This document shows positions 51,317 through 61,300 of a DNA stretch of 64,000 bases, piece by piece. How positions within the stretch are numbered: position 1 is the stretch's first letter; each line of letters begins with the position of its first letter. The stretch is from NCBI GenBank assembly GCA_964574705.1, contig CAZNOO010000008.1:1-64000 (forward strand), given 5' to 3'. Origin of the DNA: JAHIVB01 sp964574705 (GTDB lineage Bacteria > Bacillota_I > Bacilli_A > Izemoplasmatales > Hujiaoplasmataceae). Under the pieces are notes generated by a model that saw nothing but the letters and a program-made list of their open reading frames with translations, had not been told where the DNA came from and searched no databases. A program made the translations under genes and the position numbers.

Positions 51317-51966
51317 AATATTTCCTCCAAGATTAATAAGTCAACCATGGTAGTTGCCTTAATATTGTATTCGTCACCAGTAATCACAGTTACATCTTTA
51401 CCAAGCTCGGTCGCATAAAGCGTCGCGTCATCCGTATAAGTATGTTTTTCTTTCAAAGCAAATTCATGAGCCAACAAAATCTCTGAAGTATAGAAAACTT
51501 GAGGGGTTTGAAGTTTGACCGTAGATTCTCTGTCAATCGTGGAGCCCATGATGTCAAATTTGACCGCCTTTAAGGTGTCTTTTACGGGAATAGCAAGTGT
51601 GATTGCTTTTAGCTTTGGAATCGATTCCTTGCATTTTTCAATGTATAAGTGATGAATGTTCGGTCTCGCACCATCATGGATAAAGACAATTTCAGTTGTA
51701 ACTTTTTTTAATCCAGCGAAGACGCTCTCTTGTCTAGATGCCCCTCCAATGACTATTTTCACCTTTTCGTCATGAACCAAATTCTTCGTTTGGATCAAAT
51801 CAGATTCAGATACAACTAGGAAAATCTCCTTGCAATCCGCGTCTTCTAAAAAAGGTTGAATCGTGTATAAAATCAATTGTTTTCCATTAATTAAGTAAAA
51901 GATTTTGTTGAAGGAGAGGTTGGTTCTCTTTCCCGCTCCTGCACCACAAATGACCGTGCTATACAT
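51304..51966 (-). CDS. ispD: 2-C-methyl-D-erythritol 4-phosphate cytidylyltransferase
   Basis: A 220-residue nucleotidyltransferase. VICGAGAGKRTN at the N-terminus binds CTP, GGASRQESVFAGL lies near 75, FIHDGARPNI near 95 and AIPVKDTLK near 123. It makes CDP-methylerythritol. The first residues differ slightly from the usual AAG-G-RM form (GAGAGKRT) but keep the glycine-rich shape. It overlaps the preceding folate gene by 8 bases. Confidence 0.94.
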   Translation of the reverse strand: MYSTVICGAGAGKRTNLSFNKIFYLINGKQLILYTIQPFLEDADCKEIFLVVSESDLIQTKNLVHDEKVKIVIGGASRQESVFAGLKKVTTEIVFIHDGARPNIHHLYIEKCKESIPKLKAITLAIPVKDTLKAVKFDIMGSTIDRESTVKLQTPQVFYTSEILLAHEFALKEKHTYTDDATLYATELGKDVTVITGDEYNIKATTMVDLLILEEILCTK

Positions 51967-52498
51967 AGGTATCCTCCGAAGTAATCACCATTGAAAGTTT
52001 GATGTCCTGACTCTCGTGAGGAAGCTCGTCAATCACCTGGAAATCATATGCAATTCCAACGGTGGGCTTTTCATAATTCTTCAGGTACTTGTCATAGAAC
52101 CCTTTTCCATACCCGATACGATACTTATCTTTTGAAAAGACAAGTCCCGGTACCAAAATCAGATCGATGCTTTCCTTAGCAACATAGTTTCCTTCTGGCT
52201 CACCGATACCATATATGCTATCAATGAACCCTCTTCCAACTTCAAAAAAATCCATGTCCGCATTGGGTAAACTGATGATTTTTGGGAAACAGAACGTTTT
52301 ATCATCATTCATGAGTTCCAGTAAATCGACCTCATTAAAAATCGGATGATATAAAGCAACCGTTTTGCTGTTCTGGTAGACTTCAAGGCTGCGAATCTTT
52401 TCAACAATGATTTTAGATTTACGCTTGCATTCGTCTAAGGATTGATTCAGCCTTTTTGTTTTAAACTCATCTCTTAAAATGTGCTTTGATTCTTCCAT
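51959..52498 (-). CDS. 5-formyltetrahydrofolate cyclo-ligase
   Basis: About 179 residues of the YqgN/MTHFS family: LRDEFKTKRL at the N-terminus, VALYHPIFNEVDL near residue 50, and the C-terminal LVPGLVFSKDKYRIGYGKGFYDKYL signature with the ATP-binding G-G-G-YD pattern. It converts 5-formyl- to 5,10-methenyl-tetrahydrofolate. The start is the ATG at 52498, with GGAG 6 bases upstream. Confidence 0.94.
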   Translation of the reverse strand: MEESKHILRDEFKTKRLNQSLDECKRKSKIIVEKIRSLEVYQNSKTVALYHPIFNEVDLLELMNDDKTFCFPKIISLPNADMDFFEVGRGFIDSIYGIGEPEGNYVAKESIDLILVPGLVFSKDKYRIGYGKGFYDKYLKNYEKPTVGIAYDFQVIDELPHESQDIKLSMVITSEDTYV

Positions 52499-52499
52499 A

Positions 52500-53672
52500 T
52501 CATTCTCCAAAAATAGAATAATTCCTCTTTATATTTGTAATGGCTTCGTTTAAAGCCTTGTTGGAAAGATTGAATAATTCGTTCATTGAATACGTAGACC
52601 ATGGATCATGTTTGATAATTCCGAGGTTTGGATATACGATTTGTTGAATTCCTCCGATATTAAGCGCAAGATTGACTAATTCTCCACCGCTTTGCAACGC
52701 GCGGTATAGAATATCGTATTTTCGTTGCTCTTTGATGATAAGAGCAAATTGAATTCCGGTTATTCTAAAAATGCTATTGACGTCTTTTGCAAAGTGGTAT
52801 CTCATTTTCTTGATATATTCTGCAATCATCAAATTCCCAACTTCTCGACCAAAGCGACTGTTTATATCGGGAACGTTTGTCAAATGGATCATAATAAGAT
52901 AGAACGGTTCGGTCTCTTTCATGATTTGATTCAAATATTGATATAATTGAGGTTCTTGTGGAAGTGAATCAATTTCATGAATCGCAGTGTCTGGAAACAG
53001 TTTAATGTCAATTCCTCTGACGACTCCGATGATTTGATTCTTTTTGTCGAACTCAAATACTTTCCCTTTTTCTTCGACCCAAACATATCCACCATTTCTT
53101 TGAATTCTGTATTTCATTTCATAGGTTGGATTCTTCTTGTTGGCCTTTTTAAGAATTTGCAAAAAGGATTGTTGATCGTCTTTATGAATCTGAGAAACAT
53201 AATTCTCCATTGAAATCGTATTTTCTTTCGAATTCGTTATCTGAAGAAATTGCTCTGTAACAAAGAGACCGCTTAAGTCTTCATCATAGAATATCAAGCC
53301 TTCTGAAAGTAATGAAATCGTAGAAATATATCTAAGTCTCAATAATTCTGAAGTGGACTTCGTTTCATCAAGCTCTTTTTCGAGTTCGAAGAAATCATAA
53401 TCAGTCAAATTCTGAGTTACTTTAATTTTGTTTTTAAATGTAATTCCATATAGAACTACAAAGAAATAAAGCGCGTACGGAAAATAGGATTTCACAACAT
53501 CTACAGGTAAAAATGTCAGCCACTGATCAAAATAGTAAAGCAGCCCATACGAAATCCCAATGAAAATAAAAATAATAAGTTTCCAAATTCTAAATTTATG
53601 GTAGAAAATGGAACTTAGTACCATCAGTAGCAACAATAAACCAAGTGAAATATAGATAAGCAAGTCGTTCAC
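52500..53672 (-). CDS. membrane PAS protein with a degenerate GGDEF domain
   Basis: About 390 residues. Three transmembrane segments lie in the first ~95 residues. A PAS domain follows at ~150-230 (YEMKYRIQRNGGYVWVEEKGKVFEFD). The C-terminal ~160 residues look like a GGDEF fold, but the active loop reads RITGIQFALII where GGDEF would be, so it should be unable to make cyclic di-GMP. It may instead bind nucleotide or act as a sensor. A GTG start at 53672 is favoured over GTG 53681 by the AAAGGG site 10 bases upstream. It lies between the folate gene and the flavoprotein fusion. Confidence 0.7.
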   Translation of the reverse strand: MNDLLIYISLGLLLLLMVLSSIFYHKFRIWKLIIFIFIGISYGLLYYFDQWLTFLPVDVVKSYFPYALYFFVVLYGITFKNKIKVTQNLTDYDFFELEKELDETKSTSELLRLRYISTISLLSEGLIFYDEDLSGLFVTEQFLQITNSKENTISMENYVSQIHKDDQQSFLQILKKANKKNPTYEMKYRIQRNGGYVWVEEKGKVFEFDKKNQIIGVVRGIDIKLFPDTAIHEIDSLPQEPQLYQYLNQIMKETEPFYLIMIHLTNVPDINSRFGREVGNLMIAEYIKKMRYHFAKDVNSIFRITGIQFALIIKEQRKYDILYRALQSGGELVNLALNIGGIQQIVYPNLGIIKHDPWSTYSMNELFNLSNKALNEAITNIKRNYSIFGE

Positions 53673-53693
53673 ATGCCCCACCCTTTCAATTTT

Positions 53694-56045
53694 TTATTTT
53701 TTAATGTTTGTTTTTACATATAAAATTGGATAATAGTAATTTAAAAATATCCCTAGAAAGACGAGGTTGTACAGAACCGATACATATCTTGCTCCAGCAA
53801 CGTAGGTCATAATCAATATACCGAGGAAGACGATGACCCATATAAAGGTTAGACCATTATTGATGACCCGGAACAAGTAAGACGATGCATAGTCGGTACG
53901 ATAATCATGTTTATGAAATTCGTACACGATTGGCCTATTGGCTATCCATGAAATAAAGAACGTCAATCCCATGATTGTTAAATAGATGTCGTCGCTTCTC
54001 CACTTGCTAAAATCGGGGATAAAGATGGAGAGAATCACCGCAACAAACAATACAGCGTTGATGAAATATTCGAACCATGAAGGTTTTCCAAATACTTTCA
54101 TTTTAAAGTACATGGTCGCTCCTGTTAGGACAAGCGCAAAAGGCATAATCCAAAGAGTCTCGATGAAATTCGAAAGAAATGCGGCTGTGGAATATATCAA
54201 TAGATACAAGAACATGAATTTGATTCCAGAAAACTTAATTTTCGATTTAATCGGGTTCTTATTCTCAAATACTTGAAAATCATCCAGCCCAAATGCGTTA
54301 ATCACATTGTATAGCATGTCTTTATTCCCAAGATATTTAAATCCGCCTGTTTTTAAAACTTCTTCAAACGTTGTCTGTTTCAGTAAAAGATTAGATAGTT
54401 TGTCGTTTGTCGAAAAGATTGTCAAATCAGGATTGGAATAATTTCCTCTGTGAATTGTAATATTTTTTCTCTTCGTTCTAGTGAAATAATTGCTTTTTCC
54501 AATCTGGAAATTAACATGAGTTTCTTGTTCACCCAAGTATCCTAATTTATAATTATGGCGAATCATCATCATGATTTCATCGTTGGTTAAATAGTAGAAA
54601 GTGTCGTCATCTTCTCCGTAATATAATTTTTCTTCAATTTTGTCTCCAAGCACAATTCCAGAATGAATCTGGCCAAAAATAGATGCTTCTGGACGCAGCC
54701 ATTGGCCGGTTAAATATAGGTTATCCAGAATTTGAGTATGTTCTCCGGCTTCGATAGCTATCTGGTCATTAATAGATAAGCCTTTACGAACAGATTCATC
54801 ACTCAGCATGGAAAGATATTGCTTGGGTTTTCCGATTTTGATTCCGACGATATTCTTTTTTAATTTTGGGAACGTTTGAGTAATTCTTTTTAAAATGTCA
54901 TCTTCAGTATAAGGGTCTTCTTCCAAATAAGTGAAATCGATACAAATGGCCCCATTGGATGATTCGCAAACTTCTTTATCAAATTTTTGATAGTTGAAAA
55001 GTCGAATCAACCTTTTCGGATTTTCAAGGTCATTCTTAAAATAATAATCCAAATCATTAAACCCGAGTGCCTGTGATTTCTTGCTTAATGCGAGATACAA
55101 AGTATTCATCATTTGATTGGAATTCAAATTGGGATAATATTTACAGACATGAGCAATATCATCAGCTCGATCGGCAAAGTATTTTTCATAAAATTCTTTC
55201 GGATTCTTGCTCACAATAAAATGCTTAGCAGAAAACTCATGATTCAAATGATCAATAAAACCAGTAATCTTATTGTTTTCATCAACAAAGAATTTCTTAA
55301 TTTTGACCGTCTGAATGGGGTTCGGATTAACAATTTGAAGTTTCTTAATCAGAATTTTCCTCAAGTCGTCGGTGTTTTGCTTCATGTAAAAAATACCATC
55401 TTTCAATCCCATGAAAAAATTCATGAAAAAATGGTAACTATTTATTTTATCTGCATCAAGTCCATTGATTTGGTTATTCAAAAGAAATTCTTGAATTAAA
55501 TCAAGATCTTGAAAGTACTTTTTAAGCAGCGCTTCAAGCGAATAATCTCCCCATTCAATCATAAGGGAAGTTAGGGTGTAGTCCATGTTGGTCAACATGG
55601 CTTTATATTGTGTAGAAAAGTTCAAATAATGTCTTTCTAAGTCTTTGAAAAAACGATGGATTTGGTCTCTTTGTCTAGGAAAATAGCGAATCAAGTAAAC
55701 TCTAAATTGGTCGAAAGAAAGAATTCTTTCTGTAAGTGTGCTATCTTCGTCGACAACAACATCTCCAGTATATGGTTCAAGAATCAGCTCATCATTAAGC
55801 CCAATTGTCTCAAGATATTTATCCAAAAGACTATCTTTTTTAATACCGTAAATCATATTATCTTTTTGATACTCAAAATGAAATTTATGATTTTCTGGGT
55901 CCGTGAATGACATGACTTCCAAGTCCAGGCTTTTATATTTCGATTCTTGAACGATAAGAACGTTTCTCATTTTTCTGGAAAGGAACAATGCGGTAATCAA
56001 AGACGTGATATCATTCCCGATGATAATTGTGTCAAACTGTTCCAA
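53694..56045 (-). CDS. flavoprotein/SCP2-like/membrane fusion protein of unknown function
   Basis: A 783-residue protein in three parts. Residues 1-480 resemble phytoene desaturase/carotenoid oxidoreductases: a Rossmann start (DTIIIGNDITSLITALFLS, with the usual GxGxxG reduced to GNDITS) and a C-terminal flavin-type end (LYLTGQWLRPEASIFGQIHSGIVLGDKI). Residues ~487-592 resemble an SCP2-type lipid-binding domain (NYSNPDLTIFST, LLKQTTFEEVLKTGGFKYLGN). Residues ~610-780 hold about six transmembrane segments. It starts at a TTG with a strong GGAGG site. Lipid or isoprenoid oxidation at the membrane is a plausible but unproven role. Confidence 0.72.
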   Translation of the reverse strand: MEQFDTIIIGNDITSLITALFLSRKMRNVLIVQESKYKSLDLEVMSFTDPENHKFHFEYQKDNMIYGIKKDSLLDKYLETIGLNDELILEPYTGDVVVDEDSTLTERILSFDQFRVYLIRYFPRQRDQIHRFFKDLERHYLNFSTQYKAMLTNMDYTLTSLMIEWGDYSLEALLKKYFQDLDLIQEFLLNNQINGLDADKINSYHFFMNFFMGLKDGIFYMKQNTDDLRKILIKKLQIVNPNPIQTVKIKKFFVDENNKITGFIDHLNHEFSAKHFIVSKNPKEFYEKYFADRADDIAHVCKYYPNLNSNQMMNTLYLALSKKSQALGFNDLDYYFKNDLENPKRLIRLFNYQKFDKEVCESSNGAICIDFTYLEEDPYTEDDILKRITQTFPKLKKNIVGIKIGKPKQYLSMLSDESVRKGLSINDQIAIEAGEHTQILDNLYLTGQWLRPEASIFGQIHSGIVLGDKIEEKLYYGEDDDTFYYLTNDEIMMMIRHNYKLGYLGEQETHVNFQIGKSNYFTRTKRKNITIHRGNYSNPDLTIFSTNDKLSNLLLKQTTFEEVLKTGGFKYLGNKDMLYNVINAFGLDDFQVFENKNPIKSKIKFSGIKFMFLYLLIYSTAAFLSNFIETLWIMPFALVLTGATMYFKMKVFGKPSWFEYFINAVLFVAVILSIFIPDFSKWRSDDIYLTIMGLTFFISWIANRPIVYEFHKHDYRTDYASSYLFRVINNGLTFIWVIVFLGILIMTYVAGARYVSVLYNLVFLGIFLNYYYPILYVKTNIKK

Positions 56046-56111
56046 GAAGCCACCTCCAATCCATCTTGACTAAATCAAATTATATCACACTTAGAAAAAA
56101 AATACTATGAT

Positions 56112-56140
56112 GGAAAAAAGAAAAAGTGCCTTGGCACTTT
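56112..56140 (-). terminator. cdaA terminator
   Basis: Minus strand: AAAGTGCC/GGCACTTT stem with a 2-base loop and a T-rich tail. It overlaps the cdaA stop region. Confidence 0.88.
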
Positions 56141-56885
56141 ACTTTATTTTAAGGTATTTTTCGAAGTATAGAGCCATCGTTTCCTTCGAAACATTGTAGT
56201 CAATCTGGCGGTTGATGGTCACACTCACATATCCCGTTTCTTCAGAAACAACAATCGTTAATGCATCGCTTTGTTCGCTGATTCCGATGGCGGCTCTGTG
56301 TCTTGTACCAAAATGAAGCGGTAAGTCTGTTCTTTCGGTTGATGGATAATAAGCCTTTGCACACAATATCATGTTTCCTCTGATGATAACTGCACCATCG
56401 TGCAATGGTGTCGTTGGGATAAAGATGGAAGCTAACAGTTCACCAGTAACAGGGGCATTGATCATAAGTGCTTTTGAAATAAACGCTGAGAGGTTTGTGT
56501 TTCTTTCAATCGTAATCAAAGCTCCAATTTTGCGATTCGAAAGAAATTCAACCGTTTCAAGTAATACGTCGGCAAGGTCGTTGTCCGTCTTTGCTCTTTG
56601 ACTTTTTTTGCCAAAAAATCCAAGCCTTTTCAAAATTGTCAGTATCTCGTTAAAGTAAGTTGCGAAGAGCATGTATATGGCTGGAATCAAAACGACAATT
56701 TGAGTAATTAATGTATAGGAAGTTCCCATATTGAAAATGAATAGAATCAAATCCCAGACGAATAGTGCAACAAGCAGCAATTTGAATAATCGAATGGATT
56801 TATGAGAAATTTTTGCACGCAAAACAATTAAATAGATTCCGTACAAGTATGTAACGATAATCGCTAAACTATAGTTGTCCATCAT
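56139..56885 (-). CDS. cdaA: diadenylate cyclase CdaA
   Basis: A 248-residue protein with three N-terminal transmembrane segments (about residues 6-24, 34-52, 58-76) and a DisA_N catalytic domain. The active motifs are intact: Asp163-Gly-Ala (LHDGAVII) and Arg195-His-Arg (GTRHRAAIG). It makes cyclic di-AMP from two ATP, a regulator of potassium and osmotic balance in Gram-positives. The usual neighbours cdaR and glmM are absent from this window. A short terminator follows directly, so the gene is probably monocistronic. Confidence 0.94.
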   Translation of the reverse strand: MMDNYSLAIIVTYLYGIYLIVLRAKISHKSIRLFKLLLVALFVWDLILFIFNMGTSYTLITQIVVLIPAIYMLFATYFNEILTILKRLGFFGKKSQRAKTDNDLADVLLETVEFLSNRKIGALITIERNTNLSAFISKALMINAPVTGELLASIFIPTTPLHDGAVIIRGNMILCAKAYYPSTERTDLPLHFGTRHRAAIGISEQSDALTIVVSEETGYVSVTINRQIDYNVSKETMALYFEKYLKIK

Positions 56886-56958
56886 TCGACCTTCTTTCCA
56901 AATTGTGATTTTATTATACTTTAAAAGCCACCTGAAATAAAGAGTTTATCAAGCATTT

Positions 56959-57432
56959 TTATATTTTTTTGACATCTGTTTTTCTAAACACGAAATCAAG
57001 TGCGAAATATGCAATCGGAATTAATAAAGCAGATGCTAGGAATGGAGCTACAATCGAAAGGTATGTGTGAGCCACGTAATCTGCGTGAAGCCATTCAAGC
57101 ATTGCATAGTCAAAGAAAGTCGTCAGAGATGTACTGATTCCCCATCGAGTGACAAAAACCAACATTACAATCGAAAATTGTACTGCGGATTTGTGTTTTG
57201 GTTTGAACGTAAAGATTGCGTTTGCGAAATAGGAAAAAATCGACGCACTGACAAAAGCGACCGTATTTGAAACAATCGCCCTAGGTATGTAGTAAGCGGC
57301 ATCAAAGAAATAGTGATATATCACGTAGTAAACTGTCATATGAATCAATGTGTTTGCGACACCAATGATACCGAAAGTAAGAAATTTTTTTGTCAGAAAA
57401 TGAGATTTAATAAATTGTAATATCTTATTCAA
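56959..57432 (-). CDS. GtrA-family membrane protein (GtcA-like flippase)
   Basis: A 157-residue protein with four transmembrane segments (FGIIGVANTLIHMTVYYVI, IVSNTVAFVSASIFSYFA, FSIVMLVFVTRWGISTSLTT, ALLIPIAYFALDFVF). FGIIGVANT and YFANAIFTF are GtrA signatures. These proteins are thought to move undecaprenyl-phosphate-linked sugars across the membrane. The TTG start (GGAGG site) overlaps the GT2 stop by 8 bases. Confidence 0.88.
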   Translation of the reverse strand: MNKILQFIKSHFLTKKFLTFGIIGVANTLIHMTVYYVIYHYFFDAAYYIPRAIVSNTVAFVSASIFSYFANAIFTFKPKHKSAVQFSIVMLVFVTRWGISTSLTTFFDYAMLEWLHADYVAHTYLSIVAPFLASALLIPIAYFALDFVFRKTDVKKI

Positions 57433-58354
57433 GTGGTGAATCCTCCGATGATTCCTCTATTAAGTAAATAGGTCTGTCCAAAACTTGTCTGCGCATCTGG
57501 TAGAGAAGATAGAATCCGGCATAACTTACGATTCCCAGCATGAAAATACCTATAAAAAGGTATATTCCAATTAAAAACTCTGCCAAAGTGAAGATTTGAA
57601 AAGCATAAAAAAGTGCATCTGATATCAATAATAAAAAACTAAAAATCAATACAACTACTGGAACAACCATCAATATCGTCGAAAATTGGTTCATTCCATT
57701 AAAAGCATATTTCAGCAAAGACTTGAAACTCCATGAACTTTTTCCGTTTACTCTCGGAATGAAATCATATTCTAAACATTTTCTTTTATATCCGACCCAG
57801 GAGAAAATTCCTTTTACAAATCTGTAGTTGTCCTTCAGTTTCAAAAAGGCGTCTACAACCACTTTGTCTAGAAGTTGAAAATCTTTAGCCCCATTGTCTA
57901 AAGGCATATCGGTATGAGTATTATAGATTCGATAAAACCAATTTGCAAAAAAGGTTCTTAGTTTTGGTTCCCCTTTTCTCGTTTTACCTTTGGTATATAC
58001 AATTTTATATCCTTCTTCATAATTCTTAATCATCTCAGGAATTAAGGCGGGAGGTTGTTGAAGGTCACAATCAATAATAATGACTGCATCCGCTTCTTTT
58101 GCGTAGGTTAATCCCGCATGCATAGCACTTTCTTTTCCAAAGTTTCTAGAAAAGCTGATGTAGCGAACTTTCGAGTCTTGTTTTGAAAGTTTTTTGATTT
58201 CATCCAAAGTATTATCCTTGGATCCGTCGTTAACATATAACAAAGAAAATTCATATCCCGGAAGATTGATATAGTTCTTAACTTCTTTATAGAAAGGTAA
58301 AACATTTTTTTCTTCGTTATACGACGGAATGATGATTGTTATCTTCTTCATCAA
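57425..58354 (-). CDS. family 2 glycosyltransferase (CsbB/GtrB-like)
   Basis: A 309-residue enzyme with an N-terminal GT-A domain (IIPSYNEEKNVLPFY, LLYVNDGSKDNTLD, ISFSRNFGKESAMHAG, IIDCDLQQPPALIPEMI) carrying the DxD metal site. Two C-terminal transmembrane segments follow, at ~230-255 and ~260-290. It probably makes an undecaprenyl-phosphate-monosaccharide on the inner membrane face. It overlaps yfhO upstream by 38 bases and gtrA downstream. Confidence 0.92.
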   Translation of the reverse strand: MMKKITIIIPSYNEEKNVLPFYKEVKNYINLPGYEFSLLYVNDGSKDNTLDEIKKLSKQDSKVRYISFSRNFGKESAMHAGLTYAKEADAVIIIDCDLQQPPALIPEMIKNYEEGYKIVYTKGKTRKGEPKLRTFFANWFYRIYNTHTDMPLDNGAKDFQLLDKVVVDAFLKLKDNYRFVKGIFSWVGYKRKCLEYDFIPRVNGKSSWSFKSLLKYAFNGMNQFSTILMVVPVVVLIFSFLLLISDALFYAFQIFTLAEFLIGIYLFIGIFMLGIVSYAGFYLLYQMRRQVLDRPIYLIEESSEDSPLE

Positions 58355-61300
58355 TATTCATCTCCAAATCTTCATTAATTTTTCTTTTTGATTTTTTTCG
58401 TTCAATGATTATGCTTGGAATAAAAATCAAAGCATACAACGCTGTCCCACCGAGTGTGCCGAGCAATCCTTTATCGAGTCCCTTCGGAGTAAACTGCATT
58501 TCCAAGTCAATTGAATCAACACCATAAGGCACCAAAATCCCCAAGAAACCTCCGCTAGCGCTAACGGTCTCATAGTTTTGACCGGATGTAATCTTCCATT
58601 CCTCAGAGTAAGCGACTGGAATTACAACAAGTTGATCGTATTCGGAATCGGAAGTTCTTTCATAACTTAGATGAATCTTTCCGCGTTCGATGGTTAAATA
58701 TTGATTATCAGCAACTTGACTATGTGCGTTTTCTTCATAAAAACTGAGATCATCGTAAGCGTATTTTAAAGAGAGATTAAACAAATTGTCTTGTGAATAC
58801 ATATCTGCTGTTTTATATATGTACATCTTAATCGGAGGAGTATTGAAATAATGATATCCATTGAAACTCTCCGTTTCGTTTCCATCGGAATCAATCACAA
58901 ATACACGTTCAAAGTCAATCGAAGTAGATAGATTGAAATACAACATGCCCTCATCCCTCGTATACGATATATTTGATAAATCATATACAAGATATGCGGC
59001 TCCGTCAATTGCGCATTCTAGACGATATTCTAACGTCTTGGCGGCCATAAAGTAAGGTGTTTGTTCAAAATAGATGGCGGTTGGCTCTTTCCAAAATTCA
59101 CACTTGACTTGATGAGCTGTGTCATATGAAATGGTACAAGCACTTCTGGATTCATCCTCGAATTCCATGAAGACTTCTCCATATGATTCAGTCCCTAAAT
59201 AGGCTGATTTTAAATACATAGCTCCAACGTTGAAACCGATATTAAAATCATCATTGCTGTATTTAAAGAAGTTTCTCTCAACTGGATTTGAAATCCCGGA
59301 TGTCACAACCATTGATGCTTGATTGTTTGTTTGATAAGCGGTCACACTTCTCAGCCCAGAGTTTAAGGGAAGGGAATATTGCTCAAGATTGATATCTGTA
59401 TAATCAAATCTTGAATCCTCTTCGTCAATTAATGCACTAACAAGCATAATCTTTTGAGCCGCTATCTGTGAATTCATCATACTGAAACTTCTGAACTCGT
59501 CATATGTAACGTATTGTTCATATACCGAGAAGGGTTCAGCTTCTACAATTTCATATAGTCTGAATCTTGTGTCAGCAAATTTTAATTGATAATATGCGCT
59601 TGGAAGATAAAAATCGTTCTCAGCGCTTACTAAAACGTATTTATAGCCTAGAAATTGATTTAAATAGATTGCTTGAACATCGATTTTACTTTTTGATTGA
59701 TACTCATTAACCCCAAACAGCAAATACCCAATGGTGTTAGTCTCGCTATCCGTCCATGAATGGAAAATCTGGGTGTTGGTTGGGAACGTGCTCATCCGAT
59801 TGAAATTCAATATTTCAACATCGAATCTGCTTAAATCGACATACACTCTATAAAATTCATCTTGATCTAAAACTTCATTTAAGTATGCGTCAATCGCATT
59901 CATTTCTTCAAATGTATCAATTTTATTTCGAATCGCAAATGGACCTGAATAAACATATCCAATCGCAATGACAAATTCTATCCAAAACATCCATTTGATT
60001 ACTTTATACTTCTTAAGCCATCCAAATAGTAATAACAATAACAGAATTACAGCCGCAATCCCCATCAAGACCGTATCTGCTGTCATGACATCTCTAGAAA
60101 TATAATTCGTGTCAGTTGATAATTTTCCAATATAGTATTGAAATAAATAGACATCCAGAAATACCATGAGTGCGATTGGAATGGATAAAAATTTCATTTT
60201 AACCTTTTCAAAACCATACTCATCGAAAACATATGCAAGAATCATTACTTCTACCAAAGGATAGCAGTTAATCCATCTTGTATAAGGTGAATCTGTCGTT
60301 CCAGAGAACACAAATGAGAAAATCGGGAAAAAGATCAGTAAAAGACTCAACGGCATTAAAATCTTGTATACACGAGCAATTCTTCCCTTCATAAAGAAGA
60401 TATAATTCATGTACGCAAAACCAATTACAGTGATAAATAAAGAAACATGCTCTTGTCCATAGTTGTTTTCAAATCCGTAAAAGCCAATTCCTTTTTGCTC
60501 GGTAAAGATTTTTGCAAGAACACGTATATATATTGTGGGTTGGAACAACTTTAATTCATAGGATCCGATATTGACAATCCATGAGTCGAAATATCCATCT
60601 GGTCGATAAGTATCTTCAAGAATATATAGTATGGAAGGATATAGTATTACTAGTGACATCACCACTCCTATCAACAAGAGTGAGAGGAATATGATTCCTT
60701 CTTTCAATATTTTCCAAAAATTGAAGTTTGGTTCTTTAAAAAATTCAACCAGGAACATGATACTGATAAATGCAAGCGCCATATAACCCAAGTAAAAATC
60801 ATAAAAAATGACCATTAGAGCATACAAAGGAACAATCCATCTCTTTTTATGGAAGAAGAAGTGGATTACAACCAGACTCAAGGGTAAGTAAAATGCTAAT
60901 GAAAGAAATACCGGAAAGGCCATGAAACTGACAGAGCCTCCGCTGATGAAATAAATCACCGCCATCCAAAAAATCGTTCGATTCTTCATCCCTTTTAATG
61001 ATAGATAGTAGGCAAATACCATAACACCAGCAAATATCTTGATTAATTCGGTTGCTGAATATGCAATTTCTATTGGCATTACGTATGATAATAAAAAAGT
61101 AATGAAAGTAAAGATGTCGAGAGGAACGTAATAAATATCTGAAAAGAATGATGCCCCAAGATAATTATTGAGATTAAACCACGAAATGGTGCCTTCTTTA
61201 ATCTGAGTAATAAAATCAACCATAATTGAATAATACTGGATGATATCATCAGAGAAATTATTGTAAAAACTGTTGTTAATGATGATAACAAGCGCATCAA

